A stretch of DNA of 64,000 nucleotides. Origin: Amphirosellinia nigrospora. Lineage: Eukaryota; Ascomycota; Sordariomycetes; Xylariales; Xylariaceae. The notes below the pieces were generated by a model, which saw only the letters and a list, made by a program, of their open reading frames with translations, searched no databases and had not been told where the DNA came from. Every line of letters begins with the position of its first letter. The stretch's first letter is position 1. Position numbers and translations under genes: made by a program. The DNA is taken from NCBI GenBank assembly GCA_004123355.1, contig SCHM01000002.1:8033569-8097568 (forward strand), written 5' to 3'. Positions 44,701 to 57,323 of this stretch are shown here, piece after piece.

Positions 44701-47186
44701 ACCTGGAGCTGAATAGTTATCTCAATTGTGCGTTATTTGATGCCTAGTGATAGCTTTTACCAGCACCCTGTTACTCCTAAGAGGTACAATGCCAACGTAA
44801 CTTTCATAGACCAAGGGCCGGATTATTAACCACCGGCATGACTATGTATCGCATATGATATGATAATGAATGCCGGTAAAGGGTAACAGGCTCCACACCT
44901 CTCAATCCGAAAATTGGCGTGGCAAGACCTGAGATGAGGCGTCGAGGGGGCTGGGGTAGTGTAAACCACCCATGTGCCCCTATTGGGGGATTTGGCCATC
45001 AAGGTCCTTCGATTTTGCAGTCTGACCTGTTTGTTTGGAACTACCCTTCCATCATTCACCATCATCCTAGTATCTATGGCTCCTACGGCCCCGCCCAGCA
45101 TACATATATCAAAGACAAGTTACATTCCACTTGCTTATATTTCTAGTATTTCTTATGGCACATATTGTCAGCTCAGCTTGGCACAACCAAAAGGTCTTCG
45201 TTGCAGCTAATTCATGTTGTTTCAAATGAATAATCAAGAGGACTCCATCAAGTTTAAGACGAACTTTATACAAGGCAAAATGAAAACAAGTCTAGCTTTT
45301 GAAGGGAAATGAGTTTACCTTTCGATGTTCAACACTCCCGCACGACCACGCATCCCTTATCCGATCGATATACACCGATATACACACACAACAACTTCCA
45401 AAACCACGTTCATTCAGACCAAGCGGCAACTGTAGCAGTTATAATTCTATCATAGTACCTTTTCCCAGCCTTCAAGTATTACCAACGATCAGTATGAGGC
45501 TCACAGCCAACTGGCGCAATTGAAAATGGAAGCAGTGACTGACCTAGCGCGTCGCATTTTTTCGAGTATAGGGCGTAGCGACCGGAAGGTATTTTATACT
45601 TGATAAGTATCTTTTGATTACAAAGGCGGAGCTCTATTCTACATGTAAATAGCTACTGTTATCATCTTCTTATCGAACGTTGCACTTAATATAAATAATA
45701 TGATCACGATTAAGTTGATTTTGCTTCCATTGTGATGAATTTATTAGCGTTGAAACGGAAAGTTCTATGGCGCATTGTAGTTAGCCATGAGAGATCATGC
45801 TAAGCAAACCTTTCGGATAAGCTGGCCACAGGGTCAAAGTCAAGATGTAACTACTATCCAGCACGTATGTAGTGTAGCGGGAAGACAATCTTCCTTGCCT
45901 CATTGTCAGGTGGTTGGGCTCCAGAGTGAAATAGGGTCGCCGATAGGTCACTGGTAGGCAGAAGTATAGGGGCAAGGGCTTAATATCATTAATTCCTGAA
46001 CTTCTTCCTATTACCTGGGGAGGCTGTAGGTCTTATATATCTAATCTCTATCTACTAGACCCACTTCGGGGTACCAGCTAGTCACCTGTTACCCTGTCAC
46101 CTGACACTCATATTCTGGGGAAATGAGCACCTTGATGACCACTTTCTTGCGCTTGGCGAACCTTCAGCGGGCTTACTTATAGGCTTGGCTACGATAAGCT
46201 CTACAACTAGCAACGGCTTTCACTGCTCTCATAATGAGCTCGCTATTCGCTGTTAATATTATAGCCCTACCAATGATTATTATGCAGTTCTAGAATGACT
46301 GTGGTCTAGCTCGGGGTTCGGGAATAAGTTATAGAAACGGTCGGAGTTACCGATTGTCTATAGCGAATTGATGCGCCGGCGCGGCTACTGCACAGCATGT
46401 CATTTCGGGTATATAATAAATGCATTATTTTCCATATTTCTTTAGCTGATAAACAGTGCTATGCGTTGTCTCGTGAGCGCACAACGGCGATAACTACTGC
46501 TATTCAGAGCAGAGCTCCCAAGAAATAGGACGGACCGGAGTTGGCTCGGCAGTAGCCCTTCAATAATATCGTGAGGGTGATGTCATTTGGCAGGGAGTTG
46601 AAGTAAATATTGCAATCATGTCTTCTACAAAAGAGCGCTAATGAACTAATTAATCCACGTAGCCAGTTGAATACTGCCTAACTTTAGTTGATTTTACCTA
46701 CAAGCTATCTGTTCTACAATTTGTTGGAAATTGTCAATACTAATCTATTTTGGATGGGATGAGAGAGCAGTATATAGGAACAACCTCCCACTATAGACAT
46801 CATATTAGATATATCAGGGCGCGGCTAGAAGTACGTGAGCCACATTTGTTCTCTTTTTCCGGAATTTGGTTTGTATCAAGCCTCCCTAACCAACCTATAC
46901 ACACCCTTTTGGCCTCGCAGTACGGTCTAAAACATGGAACATGGGTTCAGTTTAATTTATTTTTCTTATTTAGCGCTCTATCATGATGATGCTAGTATTG
47001 TATTCGTACATGTGAAGACTTGTCTCGCAAACATGATGGAAATGTGCAAGTGTCATCACTACCTCATGATAAGCCGAGGAATCCCAATCTAGTATAGGAG
47101 CGCGCCAACAAGATACAAACCGAGCCCGCCTCGGTATTCTTTATACTAATTATCATGAAGACTCTGCTATAACTATTTTTCAACAC
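41785..47186. other. 5.4-kb gene-poor region, AT-rich from about 43 kb
   Basis: No frame here has a recognisable domain or a credible spliced structure. Frames at 41754-42305, 42693-42899, 44428-44637, 44919-45210 and 46750-46986 are short and featureless. The sequence becomes visibly A+T-rich with many TA steps between about 43 and 47 kb, which could reflect old repeats altered by RIP. I saw no intact transposon or terminal repeat. Confidence 0.45.
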
Positions 47187-49371
47187 ATGGAGACTGCCTC
47201 AGATTTTGCCTCTAGTCTGTATTCCAAAATGGCCCCCAGTGCTATTGGTACTTCGAATAGCAACCGATGGAGCATCTCCCAGCATCCGCTGGAGAGCATT
47301 GCCCAAGGCATTCAGAGTGCCACGTCGGCAGAGCATCGGGGAAATCGCGTTAGCCACTTAATGAGCTCGAATGAAGGACCCGCCGACATTATCGCCAAGG
47401 TCTCTGGTACCGTATCGGACGGTAAACGAACCGATGACGGTCCCTACTTTACTAACAACGAGGGCATTCCTATCCCGGATCCGTGAGTTATCCTTGGTCA
47501 AGCCTAGGGAGGCATGACACTAAATATCACGAAGTTCTCACAGCAAGACCATCGGCGGAATCCCCGTGGCCAGCGACATATTTTGTGAGTGACCTTGAGC
47601 ATCAGTTGTTACTTTGCGTAAAACATTATTCAAGCGTAATAAAACGTTCAGCCGGATTCAGATCTTTGATTTTGACACCGGTTTCGAACCATTCTCAGAT
47701 ATTAAGCGGCTGTAACTAAGTGCATTGTAGTGTTCCAGAAACAACAGCATTTCAACAGATCCAAGAATATTGAGCGTAAGCCATCTTCCTCGTAAGCCGA
47801 GTGTGTTATTAACCCATTATAGGCATGGTTCACCCCTGTGGAAGTGGTGCCTTCGGATACTTTGAATGCACACAGGACGTCACATCGCTGACTGTAAGCT
47901 CATCAATTAATACTTGAACATGACTTGGTAGGTCTAACAGGCTTCAGAAAGCGGACTTTTTGCAGAAGAAAGGAGAGAAGACGCCCGTCTTTATGCGCTT
48001 TCTACTGTCACTCTCGGGAGGGAATATCCCGACGAAGCAAGAAACCCTCGAGGATTCGCCATCAAGTTCTACACCAAAGAAGGCAACTACGACCTGGTCG
48101 GGTTGAATTTCCCAGTTTTCTTCTGCCGTGACCCTATCCAAGGGCCAGATGTCATCCGCTCCCAATATCGCTCACCAGAGAACTTTCTCCTGGACTACGA
48201 TGCTCTTTTTGACCTCTTAGCCAACACCCCCGAGGCCAACCATGCTGGAATGATGTACTTCAGTGACCATGGCACACCGGTGGGCTGGAGATTCAATCAC
48301 GGCTACGGCTGCCACACGTTCAAGTGGATCAACCAAAGAGGGGAATTCGTCTACATCAAGTATCATTTCATTGCCAGTCAAGGACAGAAGCAGTTTAACC
48401 GTGTTGAGGCTACGAAGTGGTCGGGCGTGGATCCGGATTACTCGAAGCGTGACCTGTGGAATGCTATCGAGGACGGCGAGGAGGTCGAGTGGACTGCCAA
48501 AGTCCAGATCATGAAAGCTGATGAGGCCGACGCTGACGTACTTGGGTTCGACCCCTTCGATGTCACCAAGGTCTGGCCGCGTGAAAGGTTCCCCATGCAA
48601 GAGTTTGGTCGCCTGGTGCTTAACAAAAACCCAGAGAATTTCCACCGCGACGTTGAGCAGGCAGCATTCTCGCCTGGAAGTATGGTGCCTGGTATCGGCG
48701 ACTCTCCAGATCCGCTACTCCAGTTTCGCATGTTCTTCTACAGAGATGCCCAATATCACCGAGTCGGAGTAAACTTGCATCAAGTGCCTGTCAACTGCCC
48801 CTTCATGTCCCAGTCGCTCTCGTCGCTCAACTTTGACGGCCAACTGCGCTCCGATGCCAACCATGCCGGGAATAAACAGTACGCGCCTAACAGCTTCGCT
48901 CACAAGTTCCGTACAGACGCCGTCGAGCCCCCCTTCGTCGTCTCCGACAACATCTGCAGCCGCAAGAGCCATTATTGGCATGAAGGCCAGAAGAATGATT
49001 ACGATCAGGCCAGAGAGCTCTGGCGTCGGGTGATGAATGAGAAGGCACGGAATAATACGATCGGGAATACGGCAGAGCTGCTACAACTAGTCAAATTCCC
49101 GCTCGTTCAGGTACGTCCAGCAGCATCGATCACCTGATACATGTCTCGCATGCTAATAATTTTATAGAAGAAGTACCTTGCGCAGGCCTACAACATCGCG
49201 CCGGAGTATGCACAAGGTATATATGCCGCCCTGCCGGTCAAGGAGTTCGGATTCGGAGAGGTAGAAGAGCTTTCCAAGACTGCTCATCTATGGTATAAGG
49301 AGCCGAAGCTTAGGCCAACTGGCGAAAGGTTGGTCGGGTTCGCTCCTTCGAAACCAGTGTACAACGTTTGA
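47187..49371 (+). CDS. Haem catalase, CatC-like, with long N-terminal extension (one frameshift)
   Basis: Decomposes hydrogen peroxide. Exons are 47187-47482, 47544-47584, 47731-47775, 47823-47893, 47948-49110 and 49168-49371. One base is missing in the TTT near 47999-48001; corrected, the CDS is 607 codons. The distal haem His lies in ERMVHPCGSGAFGYFE; the haem-ligand Tyr lies in RMFFYRDAQYHRVG. PVFFCRDP, HGYGCHTFKW and FGRLVLNKNPENFHRDVEQAAF are typical of the fungal CatC subgroup. About 95 residues precede the usual start region, so the mature start may be the second ATG (MAPSAIG) or later. The last exon ends PSKPVYNV, with no canonical peroxisomal SKL signal. Confidence 0.92.
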
Positions 49372-49746
49372 TCACCTTCTCGGGAAAAACGATTTATCAG
49401 TAACCAGTCTCAGTTATTTAATCAAAGCTAGTGTTGTATGAGTTGCAACGGGTTATTTTATTGCGAGTGTATCCTGGCCTCGATGTTTCTATGTAGAGCC
49501 TGTGTGATGATTTAAGTACGATTAGGGCTGCGTGTCATGACGCTGGGCTTCCCAAGCCTCACGATACTCCATGTAGACTCCTAGACAACCGAAGCCACGA
49601 GCCTCCAAAAAAAAGTATGTGTATATATCACAGGAGACTAGCCCACCAAGGGTATTGGATCTCTCGTGCAACAACAAGAAAACATACATACCTCATAAAT
49701 ATGCCACATTCTAACACGACCTTTCTCTTCACGCACATCAAATCAT
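49372..49746. other. Convergent intergenic region
   Basis: Between the 3' ends of the catalase and cyclase-family genes; nothing specific is seen. Confidence 0.4.
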
Positions 49747-51218
49747 CTAAAAAATAGCCAGCACGTTCGGCGGGCTCGCAACGCCACCGGCACATTGCAC
49801 GGCTCACTACTCACAAAGAAGGTCCAGCGGCCCTCTTTCCGACACTGCTCAGCGAGCTTCTCGAGATCGAAAAGCTCGCCAATGGGGCAACCCCAGCCCG
49901 CGAGGAGCACCTGTTGATAACATCAGAGTCAGTAATGATTACATCTAACAAGAAGTACTCGAAGTTTCAGAACTCGCAGGAGTCCTTTCAAGCATTTGTA
50001 TCTTTAAAACTTGCTAAAAAAAGGGGGCGGGGGCGAAAGACTAACTTCGTGTAATAGCCAGGTCTCCTTCGTCGGCCAGCGCTCGAAGGACGGCTGGTCA
50101 CCCGCCACAGCGGCGAAGTTGTCCCAGATCCAACGCAGCATGTCCTCCGACTGCTCCACGCCGCCGAAATGATGCGGGACGACGGCTCTGTAACTCGAGA
50201 GCTCGTTTTCGGATTTCGTCGCTAGCGAAGCCATAAAACCTATAAGAAGTAAATAAGTCAGCAGAGAAATTATATAGTTCGGGGAGATGAACCAATTCGA
50301 TCCTCCTCTTCTCTATTCGGAGGAGAAGAGCGAGGAGAGTCGCAACTAAATGGGCCGCCGGAGTAAGGGATGCCCACTTACCGGACCGAATGAATAGAAT
50401 ATCGCCAAACTTCAGTTCTGTGCCTTGCGCCTTCAAACACGCTTGTAAATCCTCGAGAGGAATCGATACAGATTCGAAGGAGTCATAGTCCTTGACTTTA
50501 GACTGCGCCTGTCCTTCTGGCGACGCTCGCCAGGCATGATAGTCGATCAAGACCCCGCGGCCCACGATGCCTTGCTCGGCCCAGGCTATTGTCAAAGTCA
50601 GTCTTCGAGATCTCGTCCTCGGCCCCTTATGTCTGACATTTCTGAAAGATTTCCTTCAAATTTTAATAGTCTAACTGCATTACTCCTGACCGGTCCCTAA
50701 AATTGCACTAGAGGGAAAGGGGTGGGAGACAGACAGACATACCCTGAATTCCCAAAACCGTACTCCTCTTCCCGTCTCTTCATCAACGTGATGGATATCG
50801 GTCATCGAAACACCGTTATAAAAGAGCTTGGCATCCTGGTACGCGAAATGCCGCAGACCATCCCACTGCGTCGAGACCTGCGAGTTGAAAGTCCATACTA
50901 CTCGGTGTCAGTCACATACACACGTCATATCGAGAGTAACACGGAAAGCCACCCTAAGGCTGGACGTGAGTTCCTTTGCCCTTGGGGCGACCAACACAAA
51001 AACACACGAATTAGAAATCACCCACCGTCGTCATTCACGATCCTCGGCGCCTTAGCGATGAGCTCCTGATGGAACGCGGCGCGCTGGAAGAAGGCCTTCT
51101 CATGCGCCTGGGCATTCAGAGGCCAGTTCAAGGAGATTCTACAAGATGATCAGAACCAGGCCTTCCTCGTCTTAAAAAAACTTTCGGTCGTTACTTCAGA
51201 AGTGTACATGTATATCCG

Positions 51219-51251
<33 letters not shown>

Positions 51252-51491
51252 AGATGCATGGATGGCGAATAGGTTTTTTGCTCGGCAACACCTACCGTTT
51301 ACCAGACTTAATCTCCCCCGTGCCGCGGCCGCGACTCTCTCGTCCGTCAGCCGGTTGAGGAAGCCGAGCTCGTCCTTATCGCCGTATAGACCCCAGGCGG
51401 CGTGGCGCGGGTCGCCCTCGCGGAGGGGGAGGGCGTCGAAGTCCGGCACGCCGTTCGCGTTAAGCTTGAACCCTGACACGGGTGGCGCCAT
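49747..51491 (-). CDS. Cyclase-family (PF04199, kynurenine-formamidase-like) metal-dependent hydrolase (three frameshifts)
   Basis: Exons are 51491-51296, 51138-51026, 50897-50743, 50585-50382, 50239-50046 and 49910-49747. One base is missing in the G run near 51318, the A run near 50771 and the GG near 49786; corrected, 342 aa. The start is MAPPVSGFKLNANGVPDFDALP. The fungal version of the cyclase signature is visible (FNSQVSTQWDGLRHFAYQ), then GIVGRGVLIDYHAW and a GVEQSEDMLRWIWDNF-(x)-AGDQP block. Members hydrolyse amides or lactones, but the fungal subgroup substrate is unknown. Its first intron contains a TA/TG microsatellite. Confidence 0.83.
51219..51251. repeat. (TA)n(TG)n microsatellite in an intron
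   Basis: About 15 bases of alternating TA followed by about 19 bases of TG, inside the first intron (51139-51295) of the cyclase-family gene. Likely length-polymorphic. Confidence 0.9.
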
Positions 51492-52648
51492 GCTGATATT
51501 TCTTGCTTAATCCTTTTAAGTGTATTTCCACCTCACCGATGAGAATTATGCACGCGGATGATGATAAGACGGCGTTGAGGTTGTTAAATTGGTAGTGCAC
51601 GACGCCTCGTGATATTAATGCTAAGCTTCAGTTGTTTAAAGCGTGAAGTACTAATACAAGCAATCTAGAAATTTCAACCAGGCCGTTGATATGGGGTGAA
51701 GCTATAAATGATCATAAGAATATATAAAAATGCGGGCCTTATAACAATTACTTCAAAAGACGGGACACTAACGGACTACGTTATAAAACATATTCCGCCC
51801 CTCTATGCCGTGAACAACTGTGACAGCTACGCTGCCCGCATCAACTGTGGAGTTGAGTGAGGAGAAGCAACCCGAAGTGTGACGGTATGAGCAGTTGATG
51901 ATCTAGTCTTGTCCTTGGAACGCGAGCGTACCTCGGTATTTGCCAACCCTTCACTCGCGGTACGGGAAATAGCCAGCGACGCCATCGTCTGTTGCACACA
52001 AATTACTTGGTCATTTGTAGGCCAACTCCCGATCTGCGGAGGCTTAATTTATGATGACAAACTGCTCGTGTTCATTTTTGTTGATTATGAAGAGAAACGA
52101 CACACTCTGTAAACACAGGAGAGGTCGGCCCATCTGTGAGCCCTACTCCAAAGGTATAGCGAGCGCATTGGTTGGGAATATACTCTCCACTGGATGGGCT
52201 TACTAGTAGGTTGACAGGTCGGCGATACTGGTATTATTTAAGCTAACCGTTTTGATTATTCATTTTCTGCCTCATCGAACGATCCTTCCCTGATGACCGC
52301 CGCTCGTGTCGCCAATTCAGTCCAAATAAGTCGTAAATCATATCGAAGAGTCACCCCCTGTTTTTCGCGAGCCTCTTTTACCCATTTCATGTTGATGCAT
52401 TGGAATAATACCAAATCGAGCTTCAAGTATTGCCAAACAACAGGGAAAACAGTGCCTTCATAAGCTGTGAAGGGGAATCACATTCAAACAAGACCAGCCA
52501 GAAGAGTGGTATGAACTGAATCGTCTAATCCATCATCGTTCGTCACCTGGACGCTAGCTAGTATACAAACACAGCACTTCATGTTCGCTTGCGATCCCTA
52601 TATATATATGTTAGAGCGGGAAGGAATACCCGAATTAGGGGCCAGTAC
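51492..52648. other. Intergenic region
   Basis: About 1.15 kb between the cyclase start and the calcineurin 3' end. No supported gene. Confidence 0.45.
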
Positions 52649-54513
52649 TTACATGCTGAGTCTCCGAGAAAGAGTATGCAGCTGCGTGTCATTCTCGGCT
52701 TCCGAGAGGCTCGTTCGAGGGCCTGCTGACGTTCCTCCTCTTGGGTCTTCACAACCTCTTCGTGGCTTGGTGGCAGTCTCTCATTTTGTATATCAACCTT
52801 CCTAGCATCTTCGAAGCCATTGATGGCGTTCTTAATTCCCTCGGCACCAAGCATCAAAGTTCCAGCGGGTAATCGGCCACCAGAAACGGTCTTCAGTTCG
52901 GTGACCCTTTCTGATTCCTCACGGAGGACATTGAAAACCCGGGACATACGACCGATTGCCAAGATTTTGTTCTTTAAAGCACGTTTCCTGGCCTCTAGCG
53001 ATGCATCTCCCGCTGGGCTCGCAAGTGGCGGAGAATGTGGGCCCGCAGCTGATGAAGGGGTGTCTTCCCTGAGTTCCTCTTCGGTACTGATACTAAGAAT
53101 GGCTATAAGCATGTCGGTTATTTTCTCTCCCACAAATGGTAAAGACCAAGTGAAAACATCCATGAAGTTGGGAAGCCAGTAAGGGTGTGGTGTGCAGTTG
53201 AACTGTCGGATGTTCATAACATTGTTCTCGTATTTTAGGACCGCCGCCTTGTTGTTGTAAACATCGAGATAGTTAGGCGCAGAGAAAATAGTCATCACAC
53301 TAGGGAACCCCGTCGTCCGGGTTTTGCGATACATGCGGTACCCGGCGTCTTGGGCTTCGTGAGCTCGGATGATAGATAAGAGGTTATTCTTTTCCAAGAA
53401 ATTGCAAGCAGCGTGATATGAAAAGAAGTAAGAGCAACCTCGGACGTGGTTGTGCATAAAGTATTCGTTGGTTTTCTCCTGACCAAAGTCCTCAAGGGGG
53501 TCCGCCCAGAGGATGTCGCACATCAGGCCTTGGGTGGGTGGTTCGCGGAAACGATCAATCTACACAATTGTTAATATATCAGAACAATAATACTCAATAG
53601 GGCTAGTTCATGAAGGTGGCTGACATTACGCAAGTCGTCGAGGGTATGTAGTTCTGGGCTGAGACCGCCATGAATGCACAAGAACTGCTTGTTCATAACA
53701 GCGGCCAGCGGGAGACTACAAAATGACTCCATACAGGCCTCATAGATAGCTTCGGAATACTTGTGCTTGCATTCCAGCTTAAAAGTGAAATAATCAGTCA
53801 AGTGGCGACACTCATGGTTCCCACGCAGCAGCCAGAGGGTCTGAGGATAGTGGATCTTCAAAGACCAGAGGTATAGAACACATTCGATACTGAAATATCC
53901 CCGGTCGACGTAGTCACCAAGAAACAGATACCTGGTCTCGGCCGGGTCGCCGCCCACTTCAAATAGCTTCATGAGATCGTAATACTGGCCGTGGACGTCA
54001 CCGCACACGGTGATAGGAGCGTCCATCTCGAGTAGATTGGGTTCTTGACGCAGGAGGTCGGTGCCCGTCTTGATAATCCATAGGGCTTGCTCATCAGTCA
54101 GGCGACCCTCACGGTAGAAGTGTTGCTTCAGGAAGGTGATGTCGGGCTTCGCGTGGGACTCGTCCTCGAAGAACTGCTCGTCGGTGGGCTTGAAGGTGGC
54201 AGGAGCCTGGACATCTGTGGACAAAATGTCAGATCATGGTCACCCTCCTCTGGCTTTGCTCGTCCATGCCGGCATACGCGTGCGGGCAAGGCGGCGAGGG
54301 CTGAATAGGTACCTTTGCAGACCCGTTCGGTGGTGTTGACTTGGTGCCATCTTCCATGGTATGGATAGTGAAGTCGATCTCAGGGAGAGGTTTCTTCTGG
54401 CGAATTGCGCGAATGGCATTGTCGACTTGGGCATTGCGCAGTTGTTGCTGCTGTTGCAGTTGTTGCTGCTGCTCGTCGTGGATGGAGGGGACTTGCTCCT
54501 CTCCAGCGTCCAT
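52649..54513 (-). CDS. CNA1: Calcineurin catalytic subunit A (PP2B) (two indels)
   Basis: Ca2+/calmodulin-activated Ser/Thr phosphatase controlling stress responses and growth. Exons are 54513-54313, 54214-53625 and 53559-52649. The start is placed at the first in-frame ATG ([10 protein letters not shown]); the frame further upstream offers only TTG. A Gln-rich stretch (residues about 15-25) precedes [17 protein letters not shown]. Metallophosphatase motifs follow in order: [28 protein letters not shown]. The calcineurin-B-binding region, the calmodulin-binding helix ([19 protein letters not shown]) and the autoinhibitory tail are present. One base is missing at the exon 1 junction (GG near 54312) and one in the final exon (GG near 52708-52720), after which it ends RRLSM and stops at 52649, about 567 aa. 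Confidence 0.95.
54438..54475 (-). repeat. Gln-codon tract in calcineurin A
   Basis: CAG/CAA repeats encode two short Gln runs broken by one Leu near the N-terminus. This is coding low complexity. Confidence 0.8.
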
Positions 54514-55451
54514 GTTGGGCGGTGGGCTGCGCCTGTGCGGGACGACGTCTGAATTGTTCACTCGCACGATGCTAGGGACTGCTGCCAATGCCAGTACGCA
54601 ATTCTTCGACTATGGGCCCCTTCTTTGACTCGAGTTCGAGGGTGGATTCCGTGTCACAGCAACAGTTAAAGGTGGTCGAGGTGTAAGGCAGAAGGCTATT
54701 CCAGTTGAGTGGGAAGAGTGAGGGCGACAAGGATGGCACGAGGGCTGGAAAGGTGGGAGCGGCGATAAGCAGCGCCAGAATATTAAGGCGGAGAGCAGGC
54801 GGCCCTGGTACTGGTACTGGTACCGGGACTGGTACTCAACTATTGGGCGGCGAAAACAGAAAGCGGGCAGACAGCCAGTGTAACAAGCGCCGGTCGTGGG
54901 TTAGGATAGGTACAGGTACTTACCCAGCCTGCCTTACCCACTCAGTACATATCTATATGTACTACGTAGCGATGTGGGGTTATTTTCAGGAGGAGATGTG
55001 AGAGTTCGTCTAGACAAACCCCACCTAGCCACCAGCTTGCCGCTAAGGCGTGTATATGTACCTTCGAACCAGTACCTGCAAAGAGCTCGTGCATGTGTTG
55101 AATGCATTGTAGGACTTACAATGGACTGCACCTATTAGAAGCCATGATACTTAACTTCGGTAGGTTTCTACACTTCTCCCTGTAATCAATTGGCAGGAGT
55201 ACAATTTCCAGGCTTCCACTTCAGCTCGTAAAGGAGTCCACTGAATAAGGCTACGCGTCATGGGTATTTTCACACCGAACCATCAGTGCTGGCTATACAC
55301 ATGCATATCAATTTTCATGGATCCGGGAACTAAGATATTATAATGGTATTAAACTGTATGGTGCATACTGTATATTCTTCCCATTACGCGTCCTACATCA
55401 ATAGCACCAGCTTTGCCCAGAGGTGCGACCCGTCCACAGCTCATTCTTGCT
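54514..55451. other. Intergenic region with a GGTACT minisatellite
   Basis: It holds the calcineurin promoter region and a short hexamer repeat (GGTACT/GGTACC variants, about 54806-54835). No supported gene; the plus frame 54705-55001 simply spans the repeat. Confidence 0.45.
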
Positions 55452-56649
55452 CTATGGCGCACAATATCCGCCATCGACAATGATGTCGATTCCGGTTGTG
55501 TAAGAGGATGCATCAGAGGCCAAGTACAAGTATGCTCCTTTAAGCTCCCCAGGGTTTGCCTCTCGCCTATATTCACAGAGGTCAACAGTCAACGTCTGTA
55601 TGACGTTCGGCGGGGATAGACAGGAAACCTTACCCCATCGGGATCTTGCTTCTGATGACATTCTTTGCCTCTTCGGAGATGAAATCTGTGAGTTCAGTTT
55701 TGGTGTAGCCCGGCGACACGCTATTTGCCCTCGCGAATCCGGTCCACTCGATAGCTAAGGACTTGCCTATCGTAAATTCATCAGCGCACGAGTCATCGCA
55801 ACCTTCCACTTGGGGACGACTTACAAGCATGGATAACCGCAGCCTTGGAGGCGTTATACTACGACGCTGGGAATTAGTTATCGTCGAAGGGTTTTGATGC
55901 TCCTGAAAGCGACAAGAAAAATAAAAAATAGCCCCAAGAGTTACGCACCACAGTCTGCATCTGGGGGACGTTCACGATATGACCGCTTATGCTCGCAGTA
56001 CATATGAAGCTCCCAGAGAGGTAGTTCTCCAGCGGCTTGCCATCCGCCGTCGTACCCTCTTGACGTTGGCGGCGCCAGTGCAGTGCGGCCGCCTTGGCGC
56101 AGTAGAATGTGCCGTCGAGATTCACCTTGAGCACCTTGGACATGGTGTCGATTGACCCATCGACGAACGCCCCCTCCTCCCACGCGATGCCCGAATTTGC
56201 GACGAACACGTCCAGTCGCCCGTCGAAGTCCCGCACGATTTCGTCCACGGACTCTTTTACCGACTCGTAGGTGCTAATGTTTACCTGGTAGGCTTTGCCT
56301 GTACATGTTTGTCTAAGCGGGGTGGGTTTGTAACCTCGCAGAAGAGGAGAGGAGTCCTTTGGTATACGTATGCTGGTTACATGGCGGAATTGGAATCATG
56401 CTTACATTTCACGCCAAATTTCGCCTCGATATTGGCCGCCTCGTCTATCGCTTTCTTATTTGAATTGTACCAGATCGCGACGTTTGCGCCCGCCTCGGCG
56501 AGCCCGTGGGCGACCGCCAAACCGATGCCTGCACCGGCACCGGACACGATCGCCGTTCTGCCTTTGAGAGAGAAGAGAGGGATCACAAGGTCCGACTGAG
56601 GAGCCGGCATGTTATTGTGAGGGAACAGGCCAGTGTTCATGTCCGCCAT
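55452..56649 (-). CDS. NAD(P)-dependent short-chain dehydrogenase/reductase (sorbose/xylulose reductase-like)
   Basis: Exons are 56649-56406, 56298-55949, 55858-55825, 55766-55634 and 55566-55452: 292 in-frame codons (291 aa), no indels. The Rossmann nucleotide motif is [13 protein letters not shown]; the strand-4 motif is NSG; the catalytic Ser lies in ASISG and the Y-x-x-x-K in YNASKAA, split from the preceding exon by a 90-bp intron. The C-terminus ([11 protein letters not shown]) is that of fungal polyol/ketose reductases such as Sou1/LxrA or mannitol dehydrogenases. The substrate is likely a sugar ketose or polyol. It lies between calcineurin and the dioxygenase gene with no obvious functional tie. 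Confidence 0.88.
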
Positions 56650-57323
56650 CTTGGATATTAGTCGTGTGCTTCTTTTCTACGTGACTCTGAACCTGTAGGG
56701 AATCAAAGGAAGTGAACAGAGGTAACTTTTCACGCAACGCAGATAAGACTCGGGGGTGAGCCCGCACACGCAAAAGCTAAGGGGTGGATTGCACTCAATA
56801 CCTCTCTGTTCGGACTGCCATAGTGCATACGTGTACTTTATATTGAATGCATTTGTCCGACTGTGCCAATTCTCTCCCTCACCTTGCTGCGGTAGAGAAC
56901 GCGCTGAACAATGGGTCCCGCAATGCAACGGACCGAAAGGAATGACGTATGCAGCCGGATTGTGAGGTCTAGTGAAATCCCGGTACCGACATGCAATGTT
57001 TGATTACCGCGTATGGCGCGACAGGTTCCTCAACTCCCAATAGCGGATCTAAAGCGCGCCGTTACCAAGCCGTTGGCGGGTCGGGGAGCTACCGATTGGA
57101 GTTGGTGAATGAACACGAGGGGAAAAAGAAGAAGTCTTGATAAAGAATATGCACTATATGGTCTATGACATTCATATCAGTTATTCTTAAGATGGCGTTG
57201 ACTACATTCACAACCATCTAGCGCCTAGGTATCATTAGACTTTCTGCTCATTAATACATGATCACGGCGATTGATGACAAAGGGAGCTGTCATAAGCTTC
57301 GTGTCTATCCTCGTTCGACAATC
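56650..57323. other. Intergenic region
   Basis: About 670 bp upstream of the SDR gene and downstream of the dioxygenase gene. No supported ORF. Confidence 0.45.

Noticed and set aside
54513-54588. Extended N-terminus of calcineurin A
   Set aside because: The upstream extension begins with TTG and follows a stop; the first ATG at 54513 is preferred.
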